Shown piece by piece: positions 1 to 9,079 of a stretch of 42,339 nucleotides of DNA. The DNA comes from Sphingomonas sp. CCH10-B3 (lineage in GTDB: Bacteria; Pseudomonadota; Alphaproteobacteria; Sphingomonadales; Sphingomonadaceae). The DNA lies in assembly GCF_001556185.1 (NCBI RefSeq), contig NZ_LSIJ01000031.1, positions 1 through 42,339 of the forward strand, read 5' to 3'. The notes under the pieces were generated by a model, which saw only the letters and a program-made list of their open reading frames with translations, was not told the DNA's origin and made no database searches. The position numbers and the translations under genes were made by a program. The stretch's first letter is position 1. Every line of letters starts with the position of its first letter.

Positions 1-52
1 GCACTCCGCTAATTTACGCCGCGACCTGTGCCAAATGTTCTGACGACGGACA
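1..52. repeat. Left copy of 52-bp terminal inverted repeat
   Basis: This stretch is the exact reverse complement of 42286-42337. Read from 52 towards 1 it starts TGTCCGTCGTCAGAAC, which recalls the TGTC...TCAGAA tips of Tn402/Tn5053-type elements (remembered consensus, not a search). The tip faces right, so the element would lie to the left, outside the window. The bases directly after it (CTGGC) do not match the five bases before the right copy (GGAGC), so no target duplication is visible. An assembly break at a multicopy transposon end is the simplest reading. Confidence 0.75.
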
Positions 53-120
53 CTGGCACGCTGGTGGTCACCGCAGGCGCTGCCGAGCTGTTCGGCACCG
101 AGTTCGGGGTCGCGCACTGA
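53..120 (+). pseudogene. 3' end of RND efflux periplasmic adaptor gene (truncated)
   Basis: The reading frame that ends with TGA at 118-120 encodes a tail ending GTEFGVAH, which resembles the C-terminus of HlyD/CusB-type membrane fusion proteins that partner RND pumps. Upstream, the frame runs into the 52-bp repeat and meets a stop at 10-12, so only about 22 residues remain. The stop overlaps the start of the pump gene (TGATG), the tight coupling expected for an adaptor-pump operon. The family call rests on a short tail plus context. Confidence 0.55.
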
Positions 121-1682
121 TGCTGGCCTGGCTGGTTCGCTCCGCGCTGAAGCAGCGCGTGCTGGTGCTCGCCATGGCGGCGCTGCTGGTGGTGCTCGGC
201 CTGCGCGCGTCGGCCGATGTGCCGCTTGATGTTTTCCCGGAGTTCGCTCCGCCCATTGTCGAGATCCAGACCGAGGCGCCGGGCCTGTCGACCGAGGAGG
301 TCGAAAGTCTGATCACGGTGCCGATCGAAACCGCGGTCAATGGCGTGCCTGATCTGGCAACCCTGCGGTCGAAGTCGGTGCTGGGGCTGTCGTCGGTGAC
401 GATCCTGTTCGAGCGCGGCACCGATGTGATCCGCGCCCGCCAACTGGTGCAGGAGCGCGTGGCACAGGTGCAGGCGCGACTGCCTGCCGCTGCTCGCCCG
501 CCTGTTATGCTGCCGCCGCTATCGTCCACGAGCCGGGCCATGAAGATAGGCATCTCCTCCAAGAAGCTCGATCAGATGCAGCTGTCTGAGCTGGTGCGCT
601 GGACGATCCGGCCCAAGCTTATGTCGGTGCCGGGCGTCGCCAACGTCGCGGTGTGGGGCTATCGTGATCGCCAGCTTCAGGTTCTTGCCGACCCCGACCG
701 GCTGCAAGCCTCGGGCGTGACGCTCGCCGAGCTGCGCGCAGCAACCGGGGATGCCGTGCTGGTCGGCGGCGGCGGCTTTGTCGATACGCCCAACCAGCGG
801 CTGCCGGTGCAACAGGCCAGCGCCATCCAAACCTCCGAGGATCTCGCCAACACGGTTATCAAGATTGCAGGCGATGCGCCAGTTCGGGTCGGCGATGTCG
901 CGCGGGTGACCGATGGCTTTGCCGCTCCCATCGGCAATGCGATCATCGACGATGGCCCCGGCCTCATGCTGATCGTCGAGAAGCAGCCGACCGGCAATAC
1001 GCTCCAGCTGACCCGCGATGTCGAGGCGGCGGTCGCAGAGCTGCGCCCGGGCCTCAAGGATGTGAAGATCGATACCACGATCTTCCGCCCGGCAACCTTC
1101 ATCGAGAAGTCGATCGACAATCTGACCCGTGCGCTGATGATCGGCTGCGTGCTGGTCGCAATTGTGCTGTTCGCCTTTACCCGTGACTGGCGGCAGGCGA
1201 CGATCAGCCTTGTGGCGATCCCGCTGTCGCTGCTCGCAGCCGGGCTCGTGCTGCTGTGGAGCGGGGCGACGATCAACACAATGGTGATCGCCGGACTGGT
1301 GATCGCGCTCGGCGAGGTGGTCGACGATGCTATCATCGATGTCGAGAACATCGCCCGCCGTCTTCGCCTGAACCGCGAGGCGGGCAAACCGCGCTCGGCC
1401 TTTGCCGTAGTTCTGTCGGCTTCGCTCGAAGTGCGCACGGCGGTGGTCTTCGCCTCGCTGATCGTGATGCTGGTATTCTTGCCGATCTTCTTCCTCGGCG
1501 GGGTGGCGGGGACATTCTTCCGGCCATTGGCGATTGCCTATGTGCTGGCGATTGCCGCATCGTTGCTGGTCGCGCTGGTGGTGACCCCTGCGATGTGCCT
1601 GATGCTGCTCCCCAATGCGCCGATGAAGGAGCATCGCGACACGCGCTTTGTCGCCTCGCTGATGGTATTCGCGGCGCAGCGG
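120..1682 (+). pseudogene. HME-type RND efflux pump, 3'-truncated
   Basis: This encodes the first about 520 residues of an inner-membrane, proton-driven RND pump of the CzcA/CusA type, which normally has about 1030-1050 residues. Visible features are the first transmembrane helix, the stretch [12 protein letters not shown] with [10 protein letters not shown], which is typical of the periplasmic porter domain of heavy-metal pumps, and the transmembrane block containing [16 protein letters not shown], which carries the paired acidic residues used in proton relay. Similarity stops near 1680 after LMVFAAQ. Beyond that the frame is only antisense to the strawberry-notch gene, so the second half is missing and the product should be inactive. 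An intact adaptor-pump pair would export metals or other cations; the substrate cannot be told. Confidence 0.75.
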
Positions 1683-4600
1683 TCGGTGGAGAATGACGCG
1701 GCGGATCAGTTCGCCCCGATCGGTCATGAAATGCCGGGACGGCTCAGCCAGCGCCGCCCTGCCGCTCTTGGTATTGTGCATCAGCATGCACCCGTCCGAC
1801 AGCTCGAGGCGCTGCTTCACCCTTTCCAGCGTGATTGGCCGGGTACGCGTCCTGAGCGCCAGCTGGAGGAGGTGCGAGGTCGCCCCGGTCCGTGCATCCG
1901 TCCGCAGCACAATATCTTCGATGACGTCGGCACTTTCGACCTGGATCGTTTCGACGCCCACATCGAGAGAACCGGCCTCACGCGCCGCGGAAACCCGGGC
2001 TTCGAGGAGCCCGAGAAACTCATCGAAAATTGCGTTCTGCATGCCGATCGGCAGGGCAAGAATGCGGTTGAGCCACCGCTGGATCGGGGGAAGGTCTTCT
2101 TCGAGCACGCCATCCTGGGAGACGATCGTCAATCCGCTGCGTTGCTCGAAGTCGGACAAGGTCACGCTCTTCAGCGTTCCCTCTGCGAGGAGGCCGAACC
2201 AGCTGGTGAGCGCCGCCTTGGCATAAGGGCTTTCGAGATTGTCCGCCGGATCGAACAGATTCTGGCCGCCGGTTTGGCGCTGGCCACGCGTCAATGCCCC
2301 AAGGCTGTCGAGGCGCCGCGCGATCGTGCTGGTGAAGCGCAGCTCACCTTTGCAGTTGGTCGTGACCGGCCTGAATAGGGGGGTGTTCGCCTGATGAGTG
2401 CGGTGGGTGCGGCCGAGGCCCTGGATGGCCCGGTCAGCGCGCCAGCCCGGCTCTAGAAGGAAATGCACCCGGCGCTTCTGGCAGGGTGCGTCAAGGCTGG
2501 CATGGTAGGAACGCCCCGTTCCGCCTGCATCGCTGAAGACGAGAATGGGTTTGCGGCCATCCATGAACTGGTCGGTTTCCGACTGGTTCGTGCGGGGGGA
2601 GCGAGTTTCGAGGCGCTGGCTACCATCGGCCTGAGAAATGAGGCGCTTTGTGCGCCCGGTGACTTCTGCGACCTTATCCGTCCCGTAGTGTTCGATGATC
2701 CCGTCGAGGGCTGGCTTGATTGGCGGCATCGCGCAAAGATGCTCGATCAGCTCGGCGCGCCGGGCGATCGCAGCCTGGTTGTGCACGGGGCGGCCGTCCT
2801 CGTCGAACATCGGCGTCGAACGGGTAGCACCGGTGTCGTCGGTGTAGAACGTCATCTGCTGGGTGGGAAAAGCTCGCTCGAGGTATTCGATGACCGCATC
2901 AAGCGGGCTGAGATCAAGGTCGAGTTCGGCCCGCTCTTCGGGTGAAAGGCTGTCGAGCCTTCGGTCGAGGATGCTTTCGGCGGTCGAGACCAGCTGAACC
3001 ACGACCACGTCATCCTGGTCCAGGTGCTTATTGATGGCGCTGATCAGAGTCGGGAGCTTCATCGAAAGCAGCAGCTGGTTGAAGAAGCGCTGCTTGGTGC
3101 TTTCGAAGCGGCTGCGGGCTGCGGCCTTCGCGCCGCCGTTCAGCGTGGTGCCGTCGATCTCGTCGACCACACCGGTCAGCGCGAGCGACTCCTCCATGTT
3201 CTGGTGAATAATCGCCCAAGCATCCGCATAGGTGTCGTAGACAGCGATCTGCTGGGCCGTCAGGCCGTGCTTGAGGATTTCGTACTCGACCCCGGCAAAG
3301 CTCAGCGCCCGTGCCTGGTAAAGCCCAAGGGCCTTAAGGTCGCGCGACACCAGCTCCATCGCAGCGATGCCACCTGCCCTGATCTGGCTGATGAAATCCT
3401 CGCGGTTGGCAAACGCCGTTCCTGGTCCCCAAAGGCCGAGCCGAACCGCATAGGCGAGATTGTTGACTTCAGAGGCCCCGGTCGCCGAGGCATAGAGCAC
3501 GCGGGCCTTGGGCAGATGGTTCTGGAGCATGACGCCGGCGATGCCCTGCTGGGAACCTGATTTGCTCCCGCGGGCGCCCTCGCCTCCTGCCACCCCGCCC
3601 ATTTCGTGGCTCTCATCAAAGGCGATGACACCTTCGAAATCCGCCCCGGCCCAGTCCAGCAATTGCTTCAGACGGGTCGCATCCTGCCTCTGACTGCGCA
3701 GCGTCGGGTACGTGACGAAGAGGATCCCCTCGCGGAACGGCACTGGCTGATCGATTTTCCAGCTGGAGAGCGGTTGAATGTCGGCAGTCATCCCGCCGAT
3801 CGCGCTCCAATCCCGGCGCGCATCTTCGAGCAGGCTCTCGTTCTTGGATACCCAGATCGCCTTGCGGCGTCCGGCTAGCCAGTTGTCTAGAATGCAGGCG
3901 GCAATCTGTCGGCCTTTGCCCGCGCCAGTGCCATCACCGAGGAAGTAGCCCTTGCGGTAGCTGTGTCCGTCTTCGGCCAGAGTGAGAGCGACACCTTCGT
4001 CAGCCGGGACGAACAGGCCCGGCAGATACTGCTGCCAGGCATTGCCGGCATAGATCACCGTCTCGAGCTGCGCTTCCGAAAGCAGGCTTTCTTTGAGGAT
4101 GCGGCCCTGCAGGCTGGGGCAATACTCCGGCACCGGCGCTGGTATGGAGCCCATGGCCACACTTTCCACCAGCGGGGTCGGGTGCGCCTTTGCACCATCG
4201 ATGTCGATCCGGCTCGGGCGGTAAGGCAGATAGACACCGGCCTGCTCGCCCAGAGGGCGCGGCGTTGCCAGGCTGCGAAAAACAAGCGGCGATATCGATG
4301 GCGCTTCGATTACGCGCGGCTTAGCCGCAGGCGGCTTTGCACTTGTGCGCATCGCCTTGAAAAGCGTGCCGGGCTTGGTCTGCTGCCGTGCGTAAATTGG
4401 TGAAGCCTCGCAAGGACCGACTGCCCGCTTTACCACTGCAACCGCCGCGGCAATCTCGGCGACATTCGATCTAGCGAGGATCGCAGGACGGATGTTTCCG
4501 GGAACCTTGTCGATCACGTAGAGGCGAACCGGCACGCTGGTCCCCTGCTTGTGGTAGCACCTGGCAAGGCGGCAAGCTGTTTGCACCGTGCAGTTCTCGA

Positions 4601-5342
4601 ATGTCTGGTCATAGATTTTCGAGAGCCTAGCGCTGGTGGTGAACCAGTCCGGCATGATAGCGACAAGTCTGCCGCCAGGAGCCAATCGACCGAGCGCGGC
4701 GCGCAGATGGCGGACAGCAGCGAATTGATCGACGCCCCTTCCCTCCGAACGGGAGAACGGGGGGTTCATGAGAATCAGGCTGGGGCGCAGCGAAGGATCC
4801 AGCGCGGAAGCCAGCATCGCACCGTCGATCCCGGTAAGCTTGGCATGTTTGAACAGCAGAGCGAGTTTCTCACGGCGTTTGGGATCAAGCTCATTGAGGT
4901 GCAGCTGCCTTACTGTCGGCAGGCTGGCCACGAGCGCACCATGTCCCGCACTCGGCTCCAGCACGATGTCGTCTGGCCGGGGCTGCGCAAGGACAGTCGC
5001 AAGTGCCGCAAGATCGGCAGGCGTGGAGAACTGTTGAAACCGAATCTGGTCTTCGCTCCTGACCGTATGGGTTGGCAGCTGCTCAACCAGAAGACTCAAA
5101 GCGGTGATGTCGTCCAGGCGCACCGGACGGGGTAATCTTAGGAGGTGACGGGTCACCCCTGCTTCGAGGAGGTCATACGCATCGCGCTGTGCCCAGCGGC
5201 CCTCAGCCGAGCTTCCTCCATGGAGGCGCTTCATTGCGTCGAAGAGCGTCATCTTCGTAAGCGATCCACCGGCGATCTCGAGCGCGACTTCGTCGATGAC
5301 CTGATCAAGGCGGGAGTCGAACGGGGTGAAAAGATCGGTCAT
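1683..5342 (-). pseudogene. Strawberry-notch-like helicase/methyltransferase, 3'-truncated
   Basis: The start is ATG at 5342, preceded by AGGAG; about 1220 residues follow before the junction. The N-terminal third is a methyltransferase-like domain with ILEPSAGHG-type (here VLEPSAGHGAL) and ILMNPPFSR motifs, as in N6-adenine methylases. The middle is an SF2 helicase with GDGTGAGKGRQ (Walker A) and IAFDESHEM (a DESH box). The later part has IQGLGRTHRTHQ (helicase motif VI-like). Proteins of this family on alphaproteobacterial plasmids are usually about 1400 residues; their exact role in plasmid biology is not known. The 3' end fuses to antisense RND sequence near 1682, so the extreme C-terminus is lost. 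Whether the remnant is active is unclear, since both recognisable catalytic parts are intact. Confidence 0.75.
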
Positions 5343-5492
5343 GCGCTGCTCCTGATGCTGATGCGCACCACAGCCTCCCCCTCCCCTTCCGGTTCGGCAG
5401 CGCGGAGCTTGGAATTGCGCCAGAGGCGTTGAGCAGCGCCACTCTTGGAATGCCTGTTTTGGCCCGCAGCATTGCACTAGGGAGAGTTCATC

Positions 5493-5506
5493 GGCCAAAT
5501 AAGGCC
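5493..5506. promoter_or_regulatory. Upstream operator of hipBA (O2)
   Basis: GGCC-AAATAA-GGCC followed by TATA repeats the layout of the start-proximal operator (GGCC-ATATAT-GGCC followed by TATG). The two sites lie exactly 40 bp apart, about four helical turns, so HipB dimers on both would sit on the same face of the DNA. The site is upstream of the -35 box. Confidence 0.55.
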
Positions 5507-5512
5507 TATAAG

Positions 5513-5542
5513 TTGACGTTTTTGCGGATAAAGGCCATATAT
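5513..5542 (+). promoter_or_regulatory. Predicted hipBA promoter
   Basis: TTGACG at 5513-5518 and ATATAT at 5537-5542 are separated by 18 bp. The predicted transcription start falls at or next to the hipB ATG (5548), so the mRNA may be leaderless. The -10 box lies inside the palindromic operator, which would give simple repression by HipB. Confidence 0.5.
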
Positions 5543-5547
5543 GGCCT
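5532..5547. promoter_or_regulatory. Start-proximal operator of hipBA (O1)
   Basis: AGGCCATATATGGCCT is a perfect 16-bp palindrome that ends directly before the hipB start codon. It covers the predicted -10 box. Autorepression by the antitoxin, with the toxin as co-repressor, is the rule in hipBA loci; that this palindrome is the site is an inference from its position and symmetry. Confidence 0.6.
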
Positions 5548-5859
5548 ATGTATCTCACCCTCCCGGATCAGCTGACGGGCCTCGGCAAGCGGATCAAGGT
5601 ACGCCGCCTGGCCCTCGACCTTACCCAGCAAGCGGCAGCTGCCAAAGCTGGCGTGTCTCACAGGACGTGGCGAAGGATGGAGGCCGAAGGCAGGGCTTCG
5701 ATCGAAGATCTTGTGCGCGCCGCCATCGCACTGCGCTGCGATGAAGGCATTGTCGCGCTGTTTCCGCAAGTTCCGGCAACCAGCATGGATGAGCTGCTCG
5801 CGCAGCAGCGCCAAGCAGCAAAGCCGCAGCGCAAGCGTGCTAGCGGTGCAAGGCCATGA
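5548..5859 (+). CDS. hipB: HipB-type antitoxin, XRE family
   Basis: This is a 103-residue DNA-binding antitoxin. It has an XRE/Cro helix-turn-helix at about residues 12-60 (GKRIKVRRLALDLTQQAAAAKAGVSHRTWRR) and a basic tail (KPQRKRASG). It should bind and neutralise the HipA kinase encoded directly downstream and repress the operon. Its stop overlaps the hipA start by four bases (ATGA). No Shine-Dalgarno is at the normal distance: AAAGG lies 13-14 bases upstream within the operator, and the promoter predicts a transcript that begins at the ATG. No later in-frame start would keep the helix-turn-helix, so this start is favoured. Confidence 0.8.
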   Translation: MYLTLPDQLTGLGKRIKVRRLALDLTQQAAAAKAGVSHRTWRRMEAEGRASIEDLVRAAIALRCDEGIVALFPQVPATSMDELLAQQRQAAKPQRKRASGARP

Positions 5860-7118
5860 AGCTGGCTCCGGGAACGCCCTTGGTGGTTGGATTGCTGACC
5901 GATGAGACTGCCGCGCCGCTTTCGGTCGGCAGGCTGGCAATGGCCAGGGGCCTTGCGCAGCTCGAATGGTCTGCAGAGATCATAGCGGAAGGGATGCCAA
6001 TTTCTCCGCTGCACTATCCGGCTGAACCGGGCCTGCACCCTGCCCGCAGCCGGACCTTTGAAGGCCTCCACGGTTTCCTGTCGGACTGTCTGCCCGATGC
6101 CTGGGGCATGCTCTTGTTGAAGCGGCGGCTTCAGAAAATGGGTCACCGGTTCGAAGACCTAAACGCAGTCGACCGGCTCGCCCTTGTTGGCACGAAAGGT
6201 CGGGGCGCGCTCGTATTCCAGCCTGAAACGCTTGATGGTGAAACTTCAAGTACTATCGACCTCGATGCTTTGGCCGATGAATCCCGCCACGTTCTGCTCG
6301 GCGAGGAGACAGAGCTGGAGGCGCTGCTCACTCGCCTGGGCGGCGGCTCGGGCGGCGCGCGGCCGAAAGTTCATGTGGCGATCGACGCGGGCGGCACGCT
6401 GTCCGCAGGAGACGAGTTGGCTGCAGCGGGAACCAGGAGCGCCGGTGAGGAATGGATCGTCAAGTTTGCAGCGACCAACGACCCCGCAGATATCGGGCCG
6501 CTGGAGGAGGCCTACGCCCGGATGGCCCGCGCTGCGGGAATTGAAATGGCTGAAACGCGATTGATCTCCTCTGCGAAGGGGCCAGGCCATTTCGCGACAA
6601 GGCGTTTCGACCGGCCCGTGCCCGGAAAAAGGCTTCATATGGTCAGTCTGGGCGGAGTGCTTGAGGCCTCGCCGCATATGCCGAGTGTCGACTACGACGG
6701 GTTCCTGAAGGCGACATTGGCGATCACCCACAGCATGGCGGACGTCGAGCAAGCCTTCCGCCGCATGGTCTTCAACGTGCTCGCGCGAAACCGCGACGAT
6801 CATGTTCGCCAACATGCTTACCTGATGGACGCTCGGGGAGATTGGCGGCTTGCGCCGGCCTTCGACCTGACGTTCTCGAATGGCCCCGGCGGCGAGCATT
6901 ACATGGCTGTTCTGGGCGAAGGGCGCACCATTACCCGCCAACATATAGAGAAACTCGCGAAGACCCACGGTATCTCTCCCAAGCGCGTGTTCGCAGTGAT
7001 CGACGATGTTCGTGCATCACTCGCCGATTGGCCGTCGCACGCTCGGGATACTGGGGTCCGGGTCTCAATGGCAAAAGTATCAGAGGGCTTGGAATCCGTG
7101 GCCCGAACATTTGGCTAA
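5856..7118 (+). CDS. hipA: HipA-type serine/threonine kinase toxin
   Basis: This 420-residue protein is of the usual HipA length. The N-terminal subdomain includes SPLHYPAEPGLHPARSRTFEGLHGFLSDCLPDAWG, typical of HipA. The kinase core has EEWIVKFAA (ATP-binding lysine strand), NRDDH at about residues 312-316 (catalytic loop) and PAFDLTFS with Asp337 (metal-binding, DFG-like). HipA kinases inactivate glutamyl-tRNA synthetase or other targets and slow growth until the antitoxin rises. The gene overlaps hipB by four bases. Its role here is probably plasmid stabilisation or persistence. It is followed, after 129 bp, by the converging end of gajB; no clear terminator is visible between them. Confidence 0.85.
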   Translation: MKLAPGTPLVVGLLTDETAAPLSVGRLAMARGLAQLEWSAEIIAEGMPISPLHYPAEPGLHPARSRTFEGLHGFLSDCLPDAWGMLLLKRRLQKMGHRFEDLNAVDRLALVGTKGRGALVFQPETLDGETSSTIDLDALADESRHVLLGEETELEALLTRLGGGSGGARPKVHVAIDAGGTLSAGDELAAAGTRSAGEEWIVKFAATNDPADIGPLEEAYARMARAAGIEMAETRLISSAKGPGHFATRRFDRPVPGKRLHMVSLGGVLEASPHMPSVDYDGFLKATLAITHSMADVEQAFRRMVFNVLARNRDDHVRQHAYLMDARGDWRLAPAFDLTFSNGPGGEHYMAVLGEGRTITRQHIEKLAKTHGISPKRVFAVIDDVRASLADWPSHARDTGVRVSMAKVSEGLESVARTFG

Positions 7119-7247
7119 GGAAGGCTTTGGGGTCCGTTTTCCCAAGTCTTTGAAGACACCAAGAGGCAGCTCACTCGTCTCCGGGTTGGCCACCAGCAAT
7201 ATTTCATTGCTTTCTCTAGTTTGCCGCTAACTTACTGGGTCCATCTT

Positions 7248-9068
7248 TCAGTCAGATTTCAGAAGGACGCAGACGTCGTCCTTTGGCGTCATGACCGTGG
7301 TGCGCGATTTAGCCCTAGTCACGCTCACGCGAAAATTCTGACGTGCCTGGGATAGGTCGCCTTCTAGCTTGTTTTCGCGAACGATCCGATCCGGGTTCGC
7401 CTTAATCTCCTTACCCACCCTGAGTGGCCAGCCTTCGAACACGATCACTTCGTCAAACTGCTTCCCCTTCGCCTTATGCATGTTCATCACAATGACGCCC
7501 GTCTCGGGGCGCTGAGCTGTGGCGAAGTGATCCTGAACAAACGCCAATCGAGTGATGTCAAGCGCATCGGAATAGCGACCCCGCTCTCGCCAGTTCTGTT
7601 CCAGCGTATTGCGCATCAGATTGCCGCGTTCGAGCAGACGCACGTTGCGGGCGTCGTTCGCAATAGCCCGCAACCGGGTACACGCTCCATCAGCGAGCGT
7701 GGCGCGGATGGCGATCCAGTCCTTGTCTGGATCGCCGACCATAACGACCTGCCGGGTTGCGGAAAGGACGGCAGCGATAGGATGGATGACACTGTTCGCG
7801 TGCGGCGCCTGTCCCCCGGCGATCCGCTCGTTCCATTTCGCCAGCGCGCTCTCCAGCTTGACCGCATCGCCCAGATCTCCCTTGCCTGGGTCGGATCCCC
7901 CACGGCCGCGAAGATATTGGCATATCAAATGCACCAACTGGTCGAGGTCATCCGAAGCACGCTCTTGCTGCATCAGTTGCGCAATGACTTCGGCTCCCAG
8001 GATCGGTCCTTCCATATCGATCGAGGCGGCATGTGAGATAGTCGGAACGTTACCGAACGGATCGCGCAGGATATCGGAAACGAGCCGCATCTTCCGCTTG
8101 GTTGGAACGAGGATTGCGAGCGACCAGTCGCGCCGTCCGGTGGCGATCAGCCGGGCTCGCGCCTGAAGGACCTGCGTGACCAGCGCGGCATAGGCCTGGT
8201 TCCGGTTGGACGGAAACAAGCAAAAGCTGATGCCAGAGTATTCGGCCTTGCTGAATTTGGCGGTCAGCAGCTCGTTGCCGAAGAGTAGTATGTCCGTGCC
8301 CTTGCTGCGGTGATTGTCCGAGCCGAGCTCGGTGAAGGTCGGAGCGAACGCAGCCTTGAAATGATCAAGGCGGGCCGGATCGGCGCCAATGAATTCGAAA
8401 ATGCGTTGCTCCGGGTCGGCCAGCGCAATCAAGGTGCAACGGTCGCCAAGCGCCTTCACGACACGCCACTGATCCGCGCTCGTATCCTGGAATTCATCGA
8501 AGATGATGCAGGGCCAAGCTATAGCAGTCATTGCTCGCAGTTTGGCGGAACCCTCGAGCAGCCGTGCCACGAGATCAGCGAACAGATCGAAGCAGACTTT
8601 CCCCTCTGCAAACGCAAGTCGGTCGCGCTCAGCCTTCTCGCGCGCTCTCTTTTCGGCCAGCTGGGCTTCGTCGAGCTTCTTGTCGGGGCCATATTCCCGG
8701 CGGATCGCAGCTAGGGCGATCGCTTCACCTGGCGGTGTGAGGATCGAGATCCTACGCGGCAGGCCGACCAGATAGCCGTGCGTCTTGAGAAGCCGCCAGA
8801 AGAAGCTGTGATAGGTGTCAACCTCGATCCGGCTCCGCTCGTCGGACGAGACGTCTTTTTCTTCGTCGATGGCTTCGAGGACACGGGAGACCGTCGCACG
8901 CGCGAAGCTGAGAAAGAGGACACGCTGCCCTGGCTTGAGCATTTCGCGGGCGATTTTCGCTGCCTTCAGGATCGAGACGGTCGTCTTGCCGGAACCGGGG
9001 CCACCGGTAACCAGCTGGTGGCCGGCGGTCGCGAGCACGATCTGCTGCTTCGGCGTCAGGTCGACCAT
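7248..9068 (-). CDS. gajB: GajB-like UvrD-type helicase (Gabija defence)
   Basis: This is a 606-residue superfamily 1A helicase. Visible motifs are TGGPGSGKTT (Walker A, residues 21-30), FDEFQDTSADQW (Walker B/motif II), MHKAKGKQFDEVIV (the motif V region) and VSVTRAKSRT (motif VI). The start at 9068 is preferred over the upstream frame because it opens directly on the helicase fold (VDLTPKQQ) and sits 11 bases after the gajA stop. In Gabija systems the helicase-like GajB senses DNA ends or ssDNA and activates the GajA nuclease complex during phage infection; it also has NTP-depleting roles in some reports. The assignment rests on the pairing with an OLD-family nuclease. A stand-alone UvrD homologue is less likely. 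Confidence 0.8.
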   Translation of the reverse strand: MVDLTPKQQIVLATAGHQLVTGGPGSGKTTVSILKAAKIAREMLKPGQRVLFLSFARATVSRVLEAIDEEKDVSSDERSRIEVDTYHSFFWRLLKTHGYLVGLPRRISILTPPGEAIALAAIRREYGPDKKLDEAQLAEKRAREKAERDRLAFAEGKVCFDLFADLVARLLEGSAKLRAMTAIAWPCIIFDEFQDTSADQWRVVKALGDRCTLIALADPEQRIFEFIGADPARLDHFKAAFAPTFTELGSDNHRSKGTDILLFGNELLTAKFSKAEYSGISFCLFPSNRNQAYAALVTQVLQARARLIATGRRDWSLAILVPTKRKMRLVSDILRDPFGNVPTISHAASIDMEGPILGAEVIAQLMQQERASDDLDQLVHLICQYLRGRGGSDPGKGDLGDAVKLESALAKWNERIAGGQAPHANSVIHPIAAVLSATRQVVMVGDPDKDWIAIRATLADGACTRLRAIANDARNVRLLERGNLMRNTLEQNWRERGRYSDALDITRLAFVQDHFATAQRPETGVIVMNMHKAKGKQFDEVIVFEGWPLRVGKEIKANPDRIVRENKLEGDLSQARQNFRVSVTRAKSRTTVMTPKDDVCVLLKSD

Positions 9069-9079
9069 GATTACCGCTG

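Noticed and set aside
519..1682. Minus-strand continuation of the strawberry-notch frame over the RND gene
   Set aside because: It is antisense to clear RND pump sequence and shows no domain; it is open only because of the high GC content after the junction.
1683..2378. Plus-strand continuation of the RND frame
   Set aside because: It is antisense to the strawberry-notch gene, and RND similarity stops before it.
7119..7247. GTCTTTGAAGAC as a terminator between hipA and gajB
   Set aside because: The stem is only 5 bp with a 2-base loop and lacks a T-run.
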